From: Rhizobium leguminosarum bv. trifolii WSM1325 | GTDB taxonomy: Bacteria; Pseudomonadota; Alphaproteobacteria; Rhizobiales; Rhizobiaceae | Reading direction: 5' to 3' | Length of the DNA: 64,000 bases | Assembly (NCBI GenBank): GCA_000023185.1 | Contig: CP001623.1 | Location: 310,001 to 374,000, forward strand | In this document: one piece after another, positions 1 through 8,426 of the stretch | Layout: each line of letters starts with the position of its first letter | Position numbering within the stretch: position 1 is the first letter of the stretch | The notes under the pieces: generated by a model | Seen by the model: only the letters and a program-made list of their open reading frames with translations | Told to the model about the DNA's origin: nothing | Database searches by the model: none | Made by a program: the position numbers and the translations under genes

Positions 1-2
1 CG

Positions 3-953
3 ATCGTGCCGGTGCGATGCGAAGGGTTTCGTGGAGTGTCGCAATCGCTTGGCCATCATATCGCCAATGACGCGATACGCGACTGGGTTTTCGATAAGAA
101 AGACACCCACTACGAGGCCAGCTTTTTCGACGTTAACGTAATAGGTGACTACAATATCGGCGGCGATGCGTGGGCTTCCCGCATTCTGCTGGAGGACATG
201 GGGTTGCGGGTGGTCGGCAACTGGTCGGGAGATGCCACACTCGCGGAGGTGGAGCGTGCGCCAAAAGCGACGCTCAACCTTATTCACTGCTACCGGTCCA
301 TGAACTACATCGCTCGGCATATGGAGGAAAAGTACGGCATTCCCTGGATGGAGTACAACTTTTTCGGTCCTTCCCAGATCGAAGTTTCTTTGCGCAATAT
401 CGCCGCATTTTTCGGGCCGGAGACCCAAGATAGGGCCGAAGCACTCATCACCAGATACCAACCCCTCGTCCAGGCGGTGACGGAGAAATACCGTCCGCGC
501 CTCGATGGCAAAACTGTGATGCTCTACGTTGGCGGATTGCGTCCCCGCCATGTCATCACCGCCTATGAGGATCTCGGAATGGAGATCGTTGGCACGGGCT
601 ACGAATTTGGCCATGGCGACGATTACGAGCGCACCAGCCACTATGTCAAAAAAGGTACGCTTATCTACGATGATGTGACCGGCTACGAGCTCGAGAACTT
701 CGTCGAGGCCATTCGCCCGGACCTAGTAGGCTCGGGCATCAAGGAAAAATATCCGGTTCAAAAAATGGGCATACCGTTTCGCCAGATGCATTCTTGGGAC
801 TATTCGGGTCCGTATCATGGTTATGACGGCTTCGCCATCTTTGCCAGAGACATGGATCTTGCCATCAACAATCCGATCTGGGGCCTCTACGACGCGCCAT
901 GGAAAGAAGCGCACTGCAGCCATGCCTGCAGTTGCGGCGGACAAGACGAATAG
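3..953 (+). CDS. nifD: Nitrogenase MoFe protein alpha chain NifD, C-terminal part (gene starts before the window)
   Basis: Alpha subunit of the MoFe protein, which binds the iron-molybdenum cofactor and shares the P-cluster with NifK. About 317 codons are present and the open frame runs off the left edge, so the start is missing. Visible landmarks are the P-cluster cysteine in VRCEGFRG near the left edge, the cofactor cysteine in IHCYRSMNY, and the cofactor histidine in [17 protein letters not shown] near the end. These correspond to Cys154, Cys275 and His442 of the Azotobacter protein. nifK follows 77 bases later on the same strand, and the order D-K-E-N is the usual rhizobial one. Identity is certain. 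Only the upstream part and the nif promoter lie outside the window. Confidence 0.98.
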   Translation: MVPVRCEGFRGVSQSLGHHIANDAIRDWVFDKKDTHYEASFFDVNVIGDYNIGGDAWASRILLEDMGLRVVGNWSGDATLAEVERAPKATLNLIHCYRSMNYIARHMEEKYGIPWMEYNFFGPSQIEVSLRNIAAFFGPETQDRAEALITRYQPLVQAVTEKYRPRLDGKTVMLYVGGLRPRHVITAYEDLGMEIVGTGYEFGHGDDYERTSHYVKKGTLIYDDVTGYELENFVEAIRPDLVGSGIKEKYPVQKMGIPFRQMHSWDYSGPYHGYDGFAIFARDMDLAINNPIWGLYDAPWKEAHCSHACSCGGQDE

Positions 954-1030
954 TCTCTGCCGAGCGACAAGATGTAACAGGTCTCCCAAGGGCCACGCAG
1001 CCGCATTCGCGGCAAAAAAGGATGAAAACT

Positions 1031-2563
1031 ATGCCGCAATCGGCCGAGACTGTTCTCGATCATGCTCCTCTGTTCTGCGAGCCGGAATACAGGAAAATGT
1101 TCGCCCGTAAGAAGTTGACGTTCGAATGTCCACATCCGGATAAGGTCGTCTCTGCTCAAAGCAAATTCACCGAGACATGGGAATATCGAGAAAAGAACCT
1201 GGCCCGCGAGGCCCTTGTCGTAAACCCGGCGAAGGCCTGCCAGCCGCTGGGCGCCGTTTTCGCAGCCGCTGGTTTCGAGCGGACGATGTCATTTGTCCAC
1301 GGCAGTCAAGGCTGCGTCGCGTACTACCGCTCGCACCTGTCACGCCATTTCAAGGAACCCTCGTCGGCAGTTTCATCTTCGATGACAGAGGATGCGGCCG
1401 TGTTTGGCGGCTTGAAAAATATGATCGACGGGCTCGCCAACACCTATAAGCTTTACGATCCGAAGATGATTGCGGTCTCGACGACTTGCATGGCCGAGGT
1501 CATTGGGGATGATCTTCACGGCTTCATTGAAAACGCCAAAAATGAAGGCTCCGTTCCGGTCGATTTCGACGTGCCCTTCGCCCATACCCCAGCCTTCGTC
1601 GGCAGCCATGTCGATGGTTACGACAGCATGGTCAAAGGCATTCTCGAAAATTTCTGGAAGAGCACTGAACGTGTGCCGACGCCAGCACTCGTCAACATTA
1701 TTCCAGGCTTCGATGGCTTCTGCGTCGGCAACAACCGAGAAATCAAGCGCCTGCTCGACACGATGGGAGTCGCCTACGTTTTCCTTCAAGACGCCTCGGA
1801 CCAGTTCGACACACCTTCCGACGGCGAGTACCGCATGTATGACGGAGGGACAAAGATCGAGGACGTGAAGGCAGCCAAACATGCGGAGGCGACAATATCG
1901 CTGCAGCACTACAATACGCGCAAGACGTTGGACTATTGTCGCGAGCTTGGTCAGACGACTGCCTCGTTCCACTACCCGCTGGGCATTGCGGGCACGGACG
2001 AATTCCTGATGAAGATATCCGAGCTTTCCAAGAGGGAAATTCCCGAATCTATCGATCGTGATCGAGGTCGATTGATAGATGCCATGGCCGACAGTCAATC
2101 TTGGTTGCATGGCAAGAAATACGGAATCTACGGCGACCCGGACTTCGTATACTCAATGGCGCGCTTTGTCATGGAAACCGGTGGTCAGCCTACACATTGC
2201 CTTGCCACCAACGGCACCGCAGCCTGGGAAGCGGAGATGAAGGAATTGCTCGCGTCCTCTCCCTTCGGAGGAGGTGCGCAGGTGTGGGCTGGCAAAGACC
2301 TGTGGGCAATGCGCTCGCTTCTTTTGACGGAACCAGTGGATCTGCTGATCGGCAATTCCTACGGCAAGTATCTCGAGCGTGACACCGACACGCCACTGGT
2401 TCGGCTTACGTTTCCGATTTTCGACCGCCATCATCATCATCGCTTTCCTCTCATGGGCTACCAAGGCGGATTGCGTCTTCTGACGGTCATTCTCGACAAG
2501 ATCTTCGACGAGCTTGATCAGGAGACCATGTGGGAGGGCGTTTCGTACGACCTCACGCGCTAA
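1031..2563 (+). CDS. nifK: Nitrogenase MoFe protein beta chain NifK
   Basis: Beta subunit of the MoFe protein, 510 aa, normal length for rhizobial NifK. The P-cluster cysteines are visible in the motifs [27 protein letters not shown] and [15 protein letters not shown] (equivalents of Cys70, Cys95 and Cys153). The start at 1031 gives the typical MPQSAE... opening and has AAGG nine bases upstream; the in-frame ATG at 1022 has no room for a ribosome binding site. The frame stays open upstream of this start, but that part is not NifK-like. It lies between nifD (77-base gap) and nifE (53-base gap) and is presumably cotranscribed from a nif promoter left of the window. Confidence 0.98.
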   Translation: MPQSAETVLDHAPLFCEPEYRKMFARKKLTFECPHPDKVVSAQSKFTETWEYREKNLAREALVVNPAKACQPLGAVFAAAGFERTMSFVHGSQGCVAYYRSHLSRHFKEPSSAVSSSMTEDAAVFGGLKNMIDGLANTYKLYDPKMIAVSTTCMAEVIGDDLHGFIENAKNEGSVPVDFDVPFAHTPAFVGSHVDGYDSMVKGILENFWKSTERVPTPALVNIIPGFDGFCVGNNREIKRLLDTMGVAYVFLQDASDQFDTPSDGEYRMYDGGTKIEDVKAAKHAEATISLQHYNTRKTLDYCRELGQTTASFHYPLGIAGTDEFLMKISELSKREIPESIDRDRGRLIDAMADSQSWLHGKKYGIYGDPDFVYSMARFVMETGGQPTHCLATNGTAAWEAEMKELLASSPFGGGAQVWAGKDLWAMRSLLLTEPVDLLIGNSYGKYLERDTDTPLVRLTFPIFDRHHHHRFPLMGYQGGLRLLTVILDKIFDELDQETMWEGVSYDLTR

Positions 2564-2616
2564 ATGCTTGGCCGGCGTCGGCCGGCCATCCCGCCACTGC
2601 ATTGGAAGGTTGCGCG

Positions 2617-4059
2617 ATGTCATCGATCGAGACACAAATGCGAGATGCCTCCGGCGAGGTATTCCGCACCACGGAAACCAAGGAGACATGTCACAACGCG
2701 TCACAGGGATCAGCAGCGGGCGGTGGCTGCGCCTTCGACGGAGCTAAGGTCGTGCTGCAGCCAATCACCGATGTCGCACATCTCGTCCACGCGCCGCTCG
2801 CATGCGAAGGCAATTCCTGGGACAACCGAGGCGCCGCATCTTCAGGTCCAGTTCTTTGGCGCACAAGTTTCACCACTGATCTTACCGAACTCGACATAGT
2901 GACGGGAGATAGTGAGCGAAAGCTTCTCAAGGCTATCCGGGAGATCAAGGAGGGGTATGCGCCGGCCGCAATCTTCGTCTACGGAACCTGTGTCACGGAG
3001 CTGATCGGTGACGACATCGATGCGGTCTGCAGGCACGCAGCGCAGAGGTTCTCAATACCAGTGGTGCCGGTGAAGTCGCCAGGCTTCGGCGGTTCGAAGA
3101 ACCTCGGTAACCGGCTCGCAGGCGAGGCTCTGCTCGAGCACGTCATAGGCACGGTGGAGGCCGATGATCCAGGTTTATACGACATCAATATACTCGGCGA
3201 ATTCAACCTCTCAGGGGAATTCTGGTTGGTGAAGCCGCTTTTGGACCGACTTGGGATCCGTGTCCGCGCCTGCATTCCCGGCGACGCGCGCTACGCGCAG
3301 GTGGCTTCTGCCCATCGCTCACGTGCAGCTATGATGGTGTGCTCCACTGCTCTCATTAATGTTGCTCGCAAGATGGAAGAACGCTGGAACATTCCATTTT
3401 TCGAAGGCTCCTTCTACGGCATTTCCAGCACTTCTGAATCCCTGCGGCGGATCGCCCAACTGCTCGTAAAGAAGGGCGCTGGTTTCGCTTTGCTCCATCA
3501 TGTCGAGACTCTCTTAGCAGAAGAGGAGGAGGGGGCCTGGAGGAAGCTGGAAGTGTATCGGCGTCGGCTTGAGGGGAAGCGCGTTCATCTGAACACCGGC
3601 GGGGTGAAATCCTGGTCCATCGTACACGCACTGATCGAAATCGGCATGGAGATTGTCGGTACATCCGTCAGGAAATCGACTGCCAGGGATAAGGAGAGAA
3701 TCAAGCAGATGCTGAAGGACGAGAACCACCTTCACCAATCGATGGCAGCGAGCGAGCTCTATGCAATGTTACGTGAACACAAGCCTGATATCATGCTGTC
3801 GGGCGGACGCACTCAGTTCGTCGCGCTTGAGGCGAAAATTCCTTGGCTCGACGTCAACCAGGAACGCCAGCATGCTTACGCTGGCTATGACGGCATGGTG
3901 GAACTAGCACGCCAGATTGATTTGGCAATCCGCAACCCGGTTTGGGCGCAGTTGCGCGAACCGGCGCCGTGGAAGCAGTTCGTTACGACCGTAAGATCGG
4001 CGGAACCAAGCAATAATGAGATCTGCCGACGAGGCGACAGGTGGTTTCCATTGAGGTGA
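2617..4059 (+). CDS. nifE: FeMo-cofactor scaffold subunit NifE
   Basis: NifE, 480 aa, forms a heterotetramer with NifN on which the NifB-derived iron-sulfur precursor is turned into FeMo cofactor. It is a NifD paralogue. The conserved GGCAFDGAK, HLVHAPLACEGNSWDNRG and FVYGTCVTELIGDDIDAVC stretches are present. The start at 2617 has GGAAGG seven bases upstream, while the longer open frame back to 2530 overlaps the end of nifK and has no NifE-like residues. The stop at 4057-4059 overlaps the ribosome binding site of nifN, which suggests translational coupling. No frameshift or missing motif was seen. Confidence 0.97.
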   Translation: MSSIETQMRDASGEVFRTTETKETCHNASQGSAAGGGCAFDGAKVVLQPITDVAHLVHAPLACEGNSWDNRGAASSGPVLWRTSFTTDLTELDIVTGDSERKLLKAIREIKEGYAPAAIFVYGTCVTELIGDDIDAVCRHAAQRFSIPVVPVKSPGFGGSKNLGNRLAGEALLEHVIGTVEADDPGLYDINILGEFNLSGEFWLVKPLLDRLGIRVRACIPGDARYAQVASAHRSRAAMMVCSTALINVARKMEERWNIPFFEGSFYGISSTSESLRRIAQLLVKKGAGFALLHHVETLLAEEEEGAWRKLEVYRRRLEGKRVHLNTGGVKSWSIVHALIEIGMEIVGTSVRKSTARDKERIKQMLKDENHLHQSMAASELYAMLREHKPDIMLSGGRTQFVALEAKIPWLDVNQERQHAYAGYDGMVELARQIDLAIRNPVWAQLREPAPWKQFVTTVRSAEPSNNEICRRGDRWFPLR

Positions 4060-4064
4060 AAATT

Positions 4065-5396
4065 ATGGCTCGCATCCTGACCCAAACAAAAACGGCAGCG
4101 ATCAACCCTCTAAAGTCGTCTCAACCATTGGGCGCTGCCTTGGCGTTCCTGGGCGTCGATGGTGCGCTGCCAATACTGCATGGCAGCCAGGGATGTAGCA
4201 GTTTTGCACTGGTGCTGCTCGTGAGGCATTTCAAGCATATGGTCCCGTTGCAGACTACTGCAATGGACCAGATCGCGACTGTGGTGGGCGGCGCCGAATT
4301 TCTCGAGAAAGCTCTCGTCAAACTAAAAGCTCGCACGTGGCCCCGGCTGATCGGGATCTGCACCACCGCTGTGGCAGAAACTCGCGACGAAGATATCGCA
4401 CCTGATATCTTTAACGCCACAGGGGCGGGCCTGAGAGGACGCATTGATACGGAAGTGGTACTCGCACGCACTCCCGACTTCGCAGGGGCGGTCGAGGAGG
4501 GATGGTCGAAGGCTGTTACGGCTATTATCGAGGCAATCACGCGGCCAGGGACTCAGGACCGCGATGCGGGGAGGGTCGTGATTCTGCCCGGCTCGAATAT
4601 GACAGTTGCCGATGTAGAGCATCTGCGGGAAATGGTTGAGAGCTTCGGCTTAATACCCCTCATTTTGCCTGACGTGTCCGGCGGGTCTGACGAAGCTGTC
4701 CGCGATCGATGGATTCAAATCTCACGCGGTGGCGCGAAGGTGGAGCATATCCGTGATCTCGGGGCGGCAACACAGTGCATCGCGGTCGGCGAACAGATGC
4801 GCCGACCGGCTGAAGCTTTGCAGGGTCTGACTGGATTGCCATACGTGATGTTCAGATCACTCACGGGCCTGATTAACGCCGACCGTTTCGCCTGGCTCCT
4901 TGCAGCGATTTCGCGGGACAGCGCGCCGGCAGCTGTCCGTCGTGGCCGCATGCAGTTGCAGGAGGCGATGCTCAGCGGGCATTTTCATTTTGCAGGAAAG
5001 AAGGTCGCCATTGCGTGCGAGCCGGACCAGCTCTTGCAGTTCGCCCAATTCTTTATCGGCATGGGGGCGGTCATTACAGCCGCGGTCACCACTACCGGGC
5101 ACCCAAAGGTGCTGCAGACAGTATCAGCGGATACTGTCCAGGTGGGTGATCTTGGTGACCTGGAACAGCTCGCAGCGGATGCTGATCTGCTCGTCACGCA
5201 CTCCCATGGCCGACAGGCCGCAGAACGCCTCAGCGTTCCACTGATGCGAGTCGGTTTCCCTGTTTTCGACCGCATTGGAGGCCAGCATAAATTGAAAATC
5301 CTTTATCGAGGAACGCGCGACATGATCTTCGAAGTTGCCAATATAATTCAGGCGAGCCAAGGTCTGCCGCCCGCTCGCGCACCAGCGGACCCGTAG
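4065..5396 (+). CDS. nifN: FeMo-cofactor scaffold subunit NifN
   Basis: NifN, 443 aa, partner of NifE in FeMo-cofactor assembly and a NifK paralogue. The typical NPLKSSQPLGAALAFLG and LHGSQGC motifs occur in the first 70 residues, followed by the PLQTTAMDQ segment. The start at 4065 (MARILTQTK) is preceded by GAGGTG, which overlaps the nifE stop five bases upstream; the in-frame GTG at 4041 would overlap nifE and adds nothing conserved. nifX normally follows nifN in rhizobia, but here the downstream sequence is decayed (see 5397-5667), so nifN is the last clearly intact gene of this nif unit in the window. Confidence 0.97.
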   Translation: MARILTQTKTAAINPLKSSQPLGAALAFLGVDGALPILHGSQGCSSFALVLLVRHFKHMVPLQTTAMDQIATVVGGAEFLEKALVKLKARTWPRLIGICTTAVAETRDEDIAPDIFNATGAGLRGRIDTEVVLARTPDFAGAVEEGWSKAVTAIIEAITRPGTQDRDAGRVVILPGSNMTVADVEHLREMVESFGLIPLILPDVSGGSDEAVRDRWIQISRGGAKVEHIRDLGAATQCIAVGEQMRRPAEALQGLTGLPYVMFRSLTGLINADRFAWLLAAISRDSAPAAVRRGRMQLQEAMLSGHFHFAGKKVAIACEPDQLLQFAQFFIGMGAVITAAVTTTGHPKVLQTVSADTVQVGDLGDLEQLAADADLLVTHSHGRQAAERLSVPLMRVGFPVFDRIGGQHKLKILYRGTRDMIFEVANIIQASQGLPPARAPADP

Positions 5397-5667
5397 GACA
5401 AGGTCAGCGGTACCTTCATCCGTCACGAACTCCTCCTCATCTCGAGTATCGCCGAGCCGTGATGATTTGATCGACTGCAGCGCGGAACTGAAGAAAAAGG
5501 AGGTCTTACATTGAGAGGCAAACGCACATCTGATGAGTTTGTGATCGTACTGCTCGGTCTAATCGCCAATGAAGAGACGTGACAAAACACCCCTTTCGAA
5601 CTGACGCCGTACAAACACATTGTTCCAGAGCTCATTCTTGAAGGCGAAACCCATAAGCTTTCCAAAA
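5397..5667 (+). pseudogene. Unassigned gene remnant in the nifN frame, interrupted by three stops
   Basis: Reading on in the nifN frame gives protein-like stretches broken only by stops at 5460, 5463 and 5580. The pieces contain GTFIRHELLLISSIAEP, then a stretch with LTLRGKRTSDEFVIVLLG, then TPFELTPYKHIVPELILEG. All three pieces lie in one frame, which favours a decayed gene over chance. A perfect GGAGG (5500-5504) stands seven bases before a TTG at 5511, so the 23-codon piece 5511-5582 could still be translated. I do not recognise the family. The position after nifN would fit nifX or another nif accessory gene, but I see no NifX motif, so that is only a guess from context. Confidence 0.4.
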
Positions 5668-5781
5668 ATCGATCAAAAGAACTTCAGGTCGGAGGTTCTA
5701 CAATCTTCGGTACCTCTTCTCCTCATTTTCCGGGCTGCCGGCTGCAGCCTATGCGAAATCATTGCTCCGATCCTTGACGAC
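5668..5781 (+). pseudogene. Thioredoxin fragment (N-terminal half)
   Basis: Translation gives IDQKNFRSEVLQSSVP, then LLLIFRAAGCSLCEIIAPILDD. This matches the thioredoxin layout: N-terminal F-x-x-EVLxSS-P, beta strand, then the active-site region normally written WAEWCGPCKMIAP. Here the redox motif is C-S-L-C instead of C-G-P-C and the preceding Trp is Gly. The similarity stops after ILDD; the frame runs to a stop at 5860-5862 with no thioredoxin C-terminal half. It is therefore a truncated copy, not a working thioredoxin. Its 3' limit coincides with the end of the small minus-strand gene at 5785, suggesting a rearrangement junction there. Confidence 0.6.
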
Positions 5782-5784
5782 ACC

Positions 5785-6006
5785 TCACCTAAGGGTTTTA
5801 GCGCCTTTGTCGTCCTCCTCATACTTTGCGAAATGTTCATGACCCTGAATCGGATAAGATAGGTCGCAACCGTAAGCCCAATCCAAGAGCAATTGTTGAA
5901 AGATGGTCTTCCTCTTCGACACAAAGTCCTTTTGCCGGTGATCGACGGTCGCTGCTCGCAGGCGCGGGTCGGCAAGGTACTTGTCTGATTTCTTTTTGCG
6001 CTCCAT
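5785..6006 (-). CDS. Small highly charged protein of unknown function (73 aa)
   Basis: The product begins MERKKKSDKYLADPRL and ends EEDDKGAKTLR. It is rich in Lys, Arg, Asp and Glu, with one hydrophobic patch (IFQQLLLDWAYGCDL) and no signal peptide or transmembrane segment. The start at 6006 is supported by AAGGAG nine bases upstream; the in-frame ATG at 6069 has no such site. I recognise no family. It is antisense to the tail of the thioredoxin-fragment frame and sits between nif and regulator debris. The strong ribosome binding site and biased composition make it more credible than a chance frame, but no homologue could be checked. Confidence 0.4.
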   Translation of the reverse strand: MERKKKSDKYLADPRLRAATVDHRQKDFVSKRKTIFQQLLLDWAYGCDLSYPIQGHEHFAKYEEDDKGAKTLR

Positions 6007-6346
6007 GTCATCGTGCTCCTTGTGTAAACCTACCGGCAATGATGTCGCCTGCAAGGGATCAGCGTTCATAGTAAAAGGATTGCCCTGTCGCGATATGGTT
6101 AGCCGTAGCAGGACATTTGATGAAAGCGGTAGATAAAGCAACGCACTTGTTGGATATATTTTTCGTTGTAACGTGCGCCATCCAATATTATAGTTTATAA
6201 TGTAGGAAAACAGTGGGCTATAAGAATATAAATCTGCATATATTATTGTATATATTGCGTTCGTTGCTTTAGCTCCAATCCTCATCGCGAATTTATCCGC
6301 GACCGCTCTACGGCTGAAGCAAATCAGCTGCACGATATGAAGCGCT
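6007..6346. other. AT-rich intergenic stretch
   Basis: No gene is seen here. The part around 6120-6290 is clearly richer in A and T than its surroundings, with runs of TATA-like sequence. It could carry the promoter of the small minus-strand gene ending at 5785 or mark a recombination junction. No sigma-54 (-24/-12) motif was found. Confidence 0.4.
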
Positions 6347-6412
6347 GACTCCGGTCTCCGAGTCGCGGAGGAAATGCTCGCGGCCGAAGGCATCCAGGTC
6401 AGCCACAAAACG
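6347..6412 (+). pseudogene. Possible IS6-family transposase fragment (about 22 codons)
   Basis: The + strand reads DSGLRVAEEMLAAEGIQVSHKT. It resembles the N-terminal region of IS6-like transposases (LRDVEE-LLAERGI-VSHET). Stops or frame loss occur on both sides, so only a short scrap remains. It is short enough to be coincidental, hence the low confidence. Confidence 0.25.
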
Positions 6413-6440
6413 CGCGGCAGACGGATGGCTGCCGACGACT

Positions 6441-6680
6441 CTAGAATGGCAGCCTGGCGTTTTCCTTGGCTTCCTTCATCACGAAAAAAGTGCGCGTCTG
6501 GCGCACGCCAGGCAGGGCGATCAGCTTCTGGCCATGCAGCTTGTTGAAATCGGCTATGTCGCGGACGCGGATTTTCAGTAGGTAATCGAAATCTCCGGGG
6601 ACCAGACTGCAGTCCAGCACTTCCTTCAGCTCCATGACGCGCCCTCAAATGCGCCAAAGCTCTCAGGTGTGGAGCGATCC
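6441..6680 (-). pseudogene. Lrp/AsnC-type regulator, C-terminal fragment
   Basis: An open stretch of 64 codons (6635 down to 6441) encodes the ligand-binding end of an Lrp-family protein: LVPGDFDYLLKIRVRD, then ALPGVRQTRTFFVMKE. Just upstream, a different frame gives ESFGAFEG, which would join it after a one-base shift near 6640. The N-terminal helix-turn-helix is absent. The ending resembles rhizobial Lrp-type activators of amino-acid catabolism such as PutR, but this assignment is tentative. The piece is a dead remnant next to the ROK regulator gene. Confidence 0.65.
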
Positions 6681-6885
6681 AATACGACGCCAACCATCAC
6701 CTTCCGTTCTTTGCCTCTCTCTTTTCAGCCGCCGTCGCAGACGATGGCAGTCCCTACCTTAACGGTCCCAAGCCCAAATCCCGACCCTAGATAAATTCGA
6801 CGGCGCGCCTGAGTGTCTTCGCGAGTCTACCGGGCAGACCCAGACGGGAACCTCCCTTCCTTGCAGGTCGGCTCCCTATAAAACC

Positions 6886-8145
6886 TCAAATGACTAGCTT
6901 TAGGTGGCTGGATAAAACCAGACCCGCGGCGCCACGTAGAGCCGTATGGCCTTCGCCGATACCATTCACTGTGATTGATATCTCCTGACCAGGTCTCTTT
7001 ACCACTAGCTGCTTGACATGCCGTCTGATCAGCTCCGCAGCCTTCATTCCGCCTCCGGCGACGTCTCCGTGAAGGACGTAGGAGTTGAGGGACAGTGTTT
7101 GCTGCAGGTTGACGATGCCGAACGCCACGTTGCGTGTATAACGGTCGAGAAGTTCCTCTGCCGCATTCGAGCCTTCGTCTGTTTCCTTGACAAGTCTGGC
7201 ACAGGTGACGCTTCGGGGATGTGGTAAGCCCATTCGGACGGCTTCTTTTCGTAGCCACGGAAGGGCAGCTACCGTCTCCCAGCAACCGTGCTTTCCACAA
7301 TTGCAAAGGGCACCGTCGATCTGAACCACGCTGTGCCCGAGCTCACCGCCGGATCCGGCGAGTCCACGATAAACCTTGCCGTCGATGAAGAAGGCGCCGC
7401 CAAGCACCTCGCCGGTATAGACCGCGGCAAAATTTTGTTGGCCGCGGCCGGGCCCGAACCATCTGTCCCCAACAAGCAAGGCACGAGGGTGATGATCGAT
7501 AACAACGGGAAGAGAGAAGCGTTCTTGTAGTATCGCTACAAGAGGTAGTCCCGTTAGAACGGGAGCAAGGTTGACGGTAAGAATTGTTCCTTTGTCACTG
7601 TCGATCATTCCAGCAGAAGCCACGCCAATGCCAAACGGTGCCCGCTGGGCCTGAGACAGTGTGGCAGTAAGCGTCTTCGTCATGACAGCGATGAATGCTT
7701 CTGTGTCGCCATGCGGATCAAACTCAGCTTTCGTAACGGCCTTGATCTCGCCAGTTAGAGCCACGAGGCATGATTGTATCGTGCCGGGCAGAAGGAGGAC
7801 TGCGCCAAGCATCGGTGCATCGGGGTTAAAATAAAGGGGACGAGCCGGCTTGCCGCCTTTGACGTCGGAAGGCGACGCATCTCCCTCGATAAGAAGCTGG
7901 TCTTCGATCATCGGCTGCACAATACCGGTGATCGTGGTCCGGTTGACGCCCGCAAGTCGAGCGAGATCCGCCCGGCTTTTGGGTCCGTTATCATACAAAG
8001 CTTGAAGTACGCGACCGCGATTTATGGCGCCGAGTGCCGATTGGGAGACAAGCGTAACGTTGCCGCTGTTCTCGCCGGCGGCGACTTCTCTGGTGGCAGG
8101 GGTGCGCTGGCCCAACGAATAGGACGGCTGGCTCTCAAACTTCAC
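6886..8145 (-). CDS. ROK-family (NagC/XylR-type) transcriptional regulator
   Basis: A 419-aa repressor. Residues about 35-95 form a winged helix-turn-helix (NRGRVLQALYD, then SRADLARLAGVNRTTITGIV). Residues about 110-400 are a sugar-kinase-like ROK domain with GGELGH and the zinc motif C-N-C-G-K-H-G-C-W-E-T near residue 281. ROK repressors usually respond to a sugar or sugar phosphate. It is divergent from the ABC transporter operon starting at 8427, and a perfect 7+7 bp inverted repeat (8294-8314) lies between them, so it most likely controls that operon. A paralogue sits at 16162-17436 on the other side of the same operon. Confidence 0.9.
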   Translation of the reverse strand: MKFESQPSYSLGQRTPATREVAAGENSGNVTLVSQSALGAINRGRVLQALYDNGPKSRADLARLAGVNRTTITGIVQPMIEDQLLIEGDASPSDVKGGKPARPLYFNPDAPMLGAVLLLPGTIQSCLVALTGEIKAVTKAEFDPHGDTEAFIAVMTKTLTATLSQAQRAPFGIGVASAGMIDSDKGTILTVNLAPVLTGLPLVAILQERFSLPVVIDHHPRALLVGDRWFGPGRGQQNFAAVYTGEVLGGAFFIDGKVYRGLAGSGGELGHSVVQIDGALCNCGKHGCWETVAALPWLRKEAVRMGLPHPRSVTCARLVKETDEGSNAAEELLDRYTRNVAFGIVNLQQTLSLNSYVLHGDVAGGGMKAAELIRRHVKQLVVKRPGQEISITVNGIGEGHTALRGAAGLVLSSHLKLVI

Positions 8146-8293
8146 TTCTCTTCTCCAATCTACCGGATCCTTTTAGCCCGTACATTATCGAACGGCCATA
8201 CAGCAAAGGGCCCTTTCCGGTGGCGCAAGCAGGATGTCGATGACAAGCGCGGTGCAGCGGAAATTTTGGTGACCACTTCTTGACACTAACATA

Positions 8294-8314
8294 AGTTTGT
8301 GCGAGGTACAAACT
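8294..8314. promoter_or_regulatory. Perfect inverted repeat, likely ROK-repressor operator
   Basis: AGTTTGT, seven bases, ACAAACT. The repeat lies between the divergent ROK gene (start 8145) and the binding-protein gene (start 8427), about 113 bases before the latter. Symmetric AT-rich sites of this size are usual for ROK repressors. That this regulator binds it is inferred from position. Confidence 0.5.
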
Positions 8315-8426
8315 AACAGCCTACAAAAGGCGGATTAGGGGTAACAATCTCAGATCGACAAGCGGAAGCCCGGTGGCTCCGCTGAAGGGCCGAGGTTGGG
8401 ATACGAAGCAACTGAGGAGGCTGTTT

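Noticed and set aside
1373..2110. 245-codon minus-strand frame inside nifK
   Set aside because: It is antisense to strongly conserved nifK sequence, with no ribosome binding site or family motif.
1..5396. Sigma-54 (-24/-12) promoter or NifA site within the nif block
   Set aside because: No TGGCAC-N5-TTGC or TGT-N10-ACA pair was found in an intergenic position; the nif promoter should be left of the window.
5785..6693. A 302-codon minus-strand open frame
   Set aside because: Only its end (from 6006) has a ribosome binding site. The upstream part runs through AT-rich sequence and antisense to other remnants, with no conserved motif.
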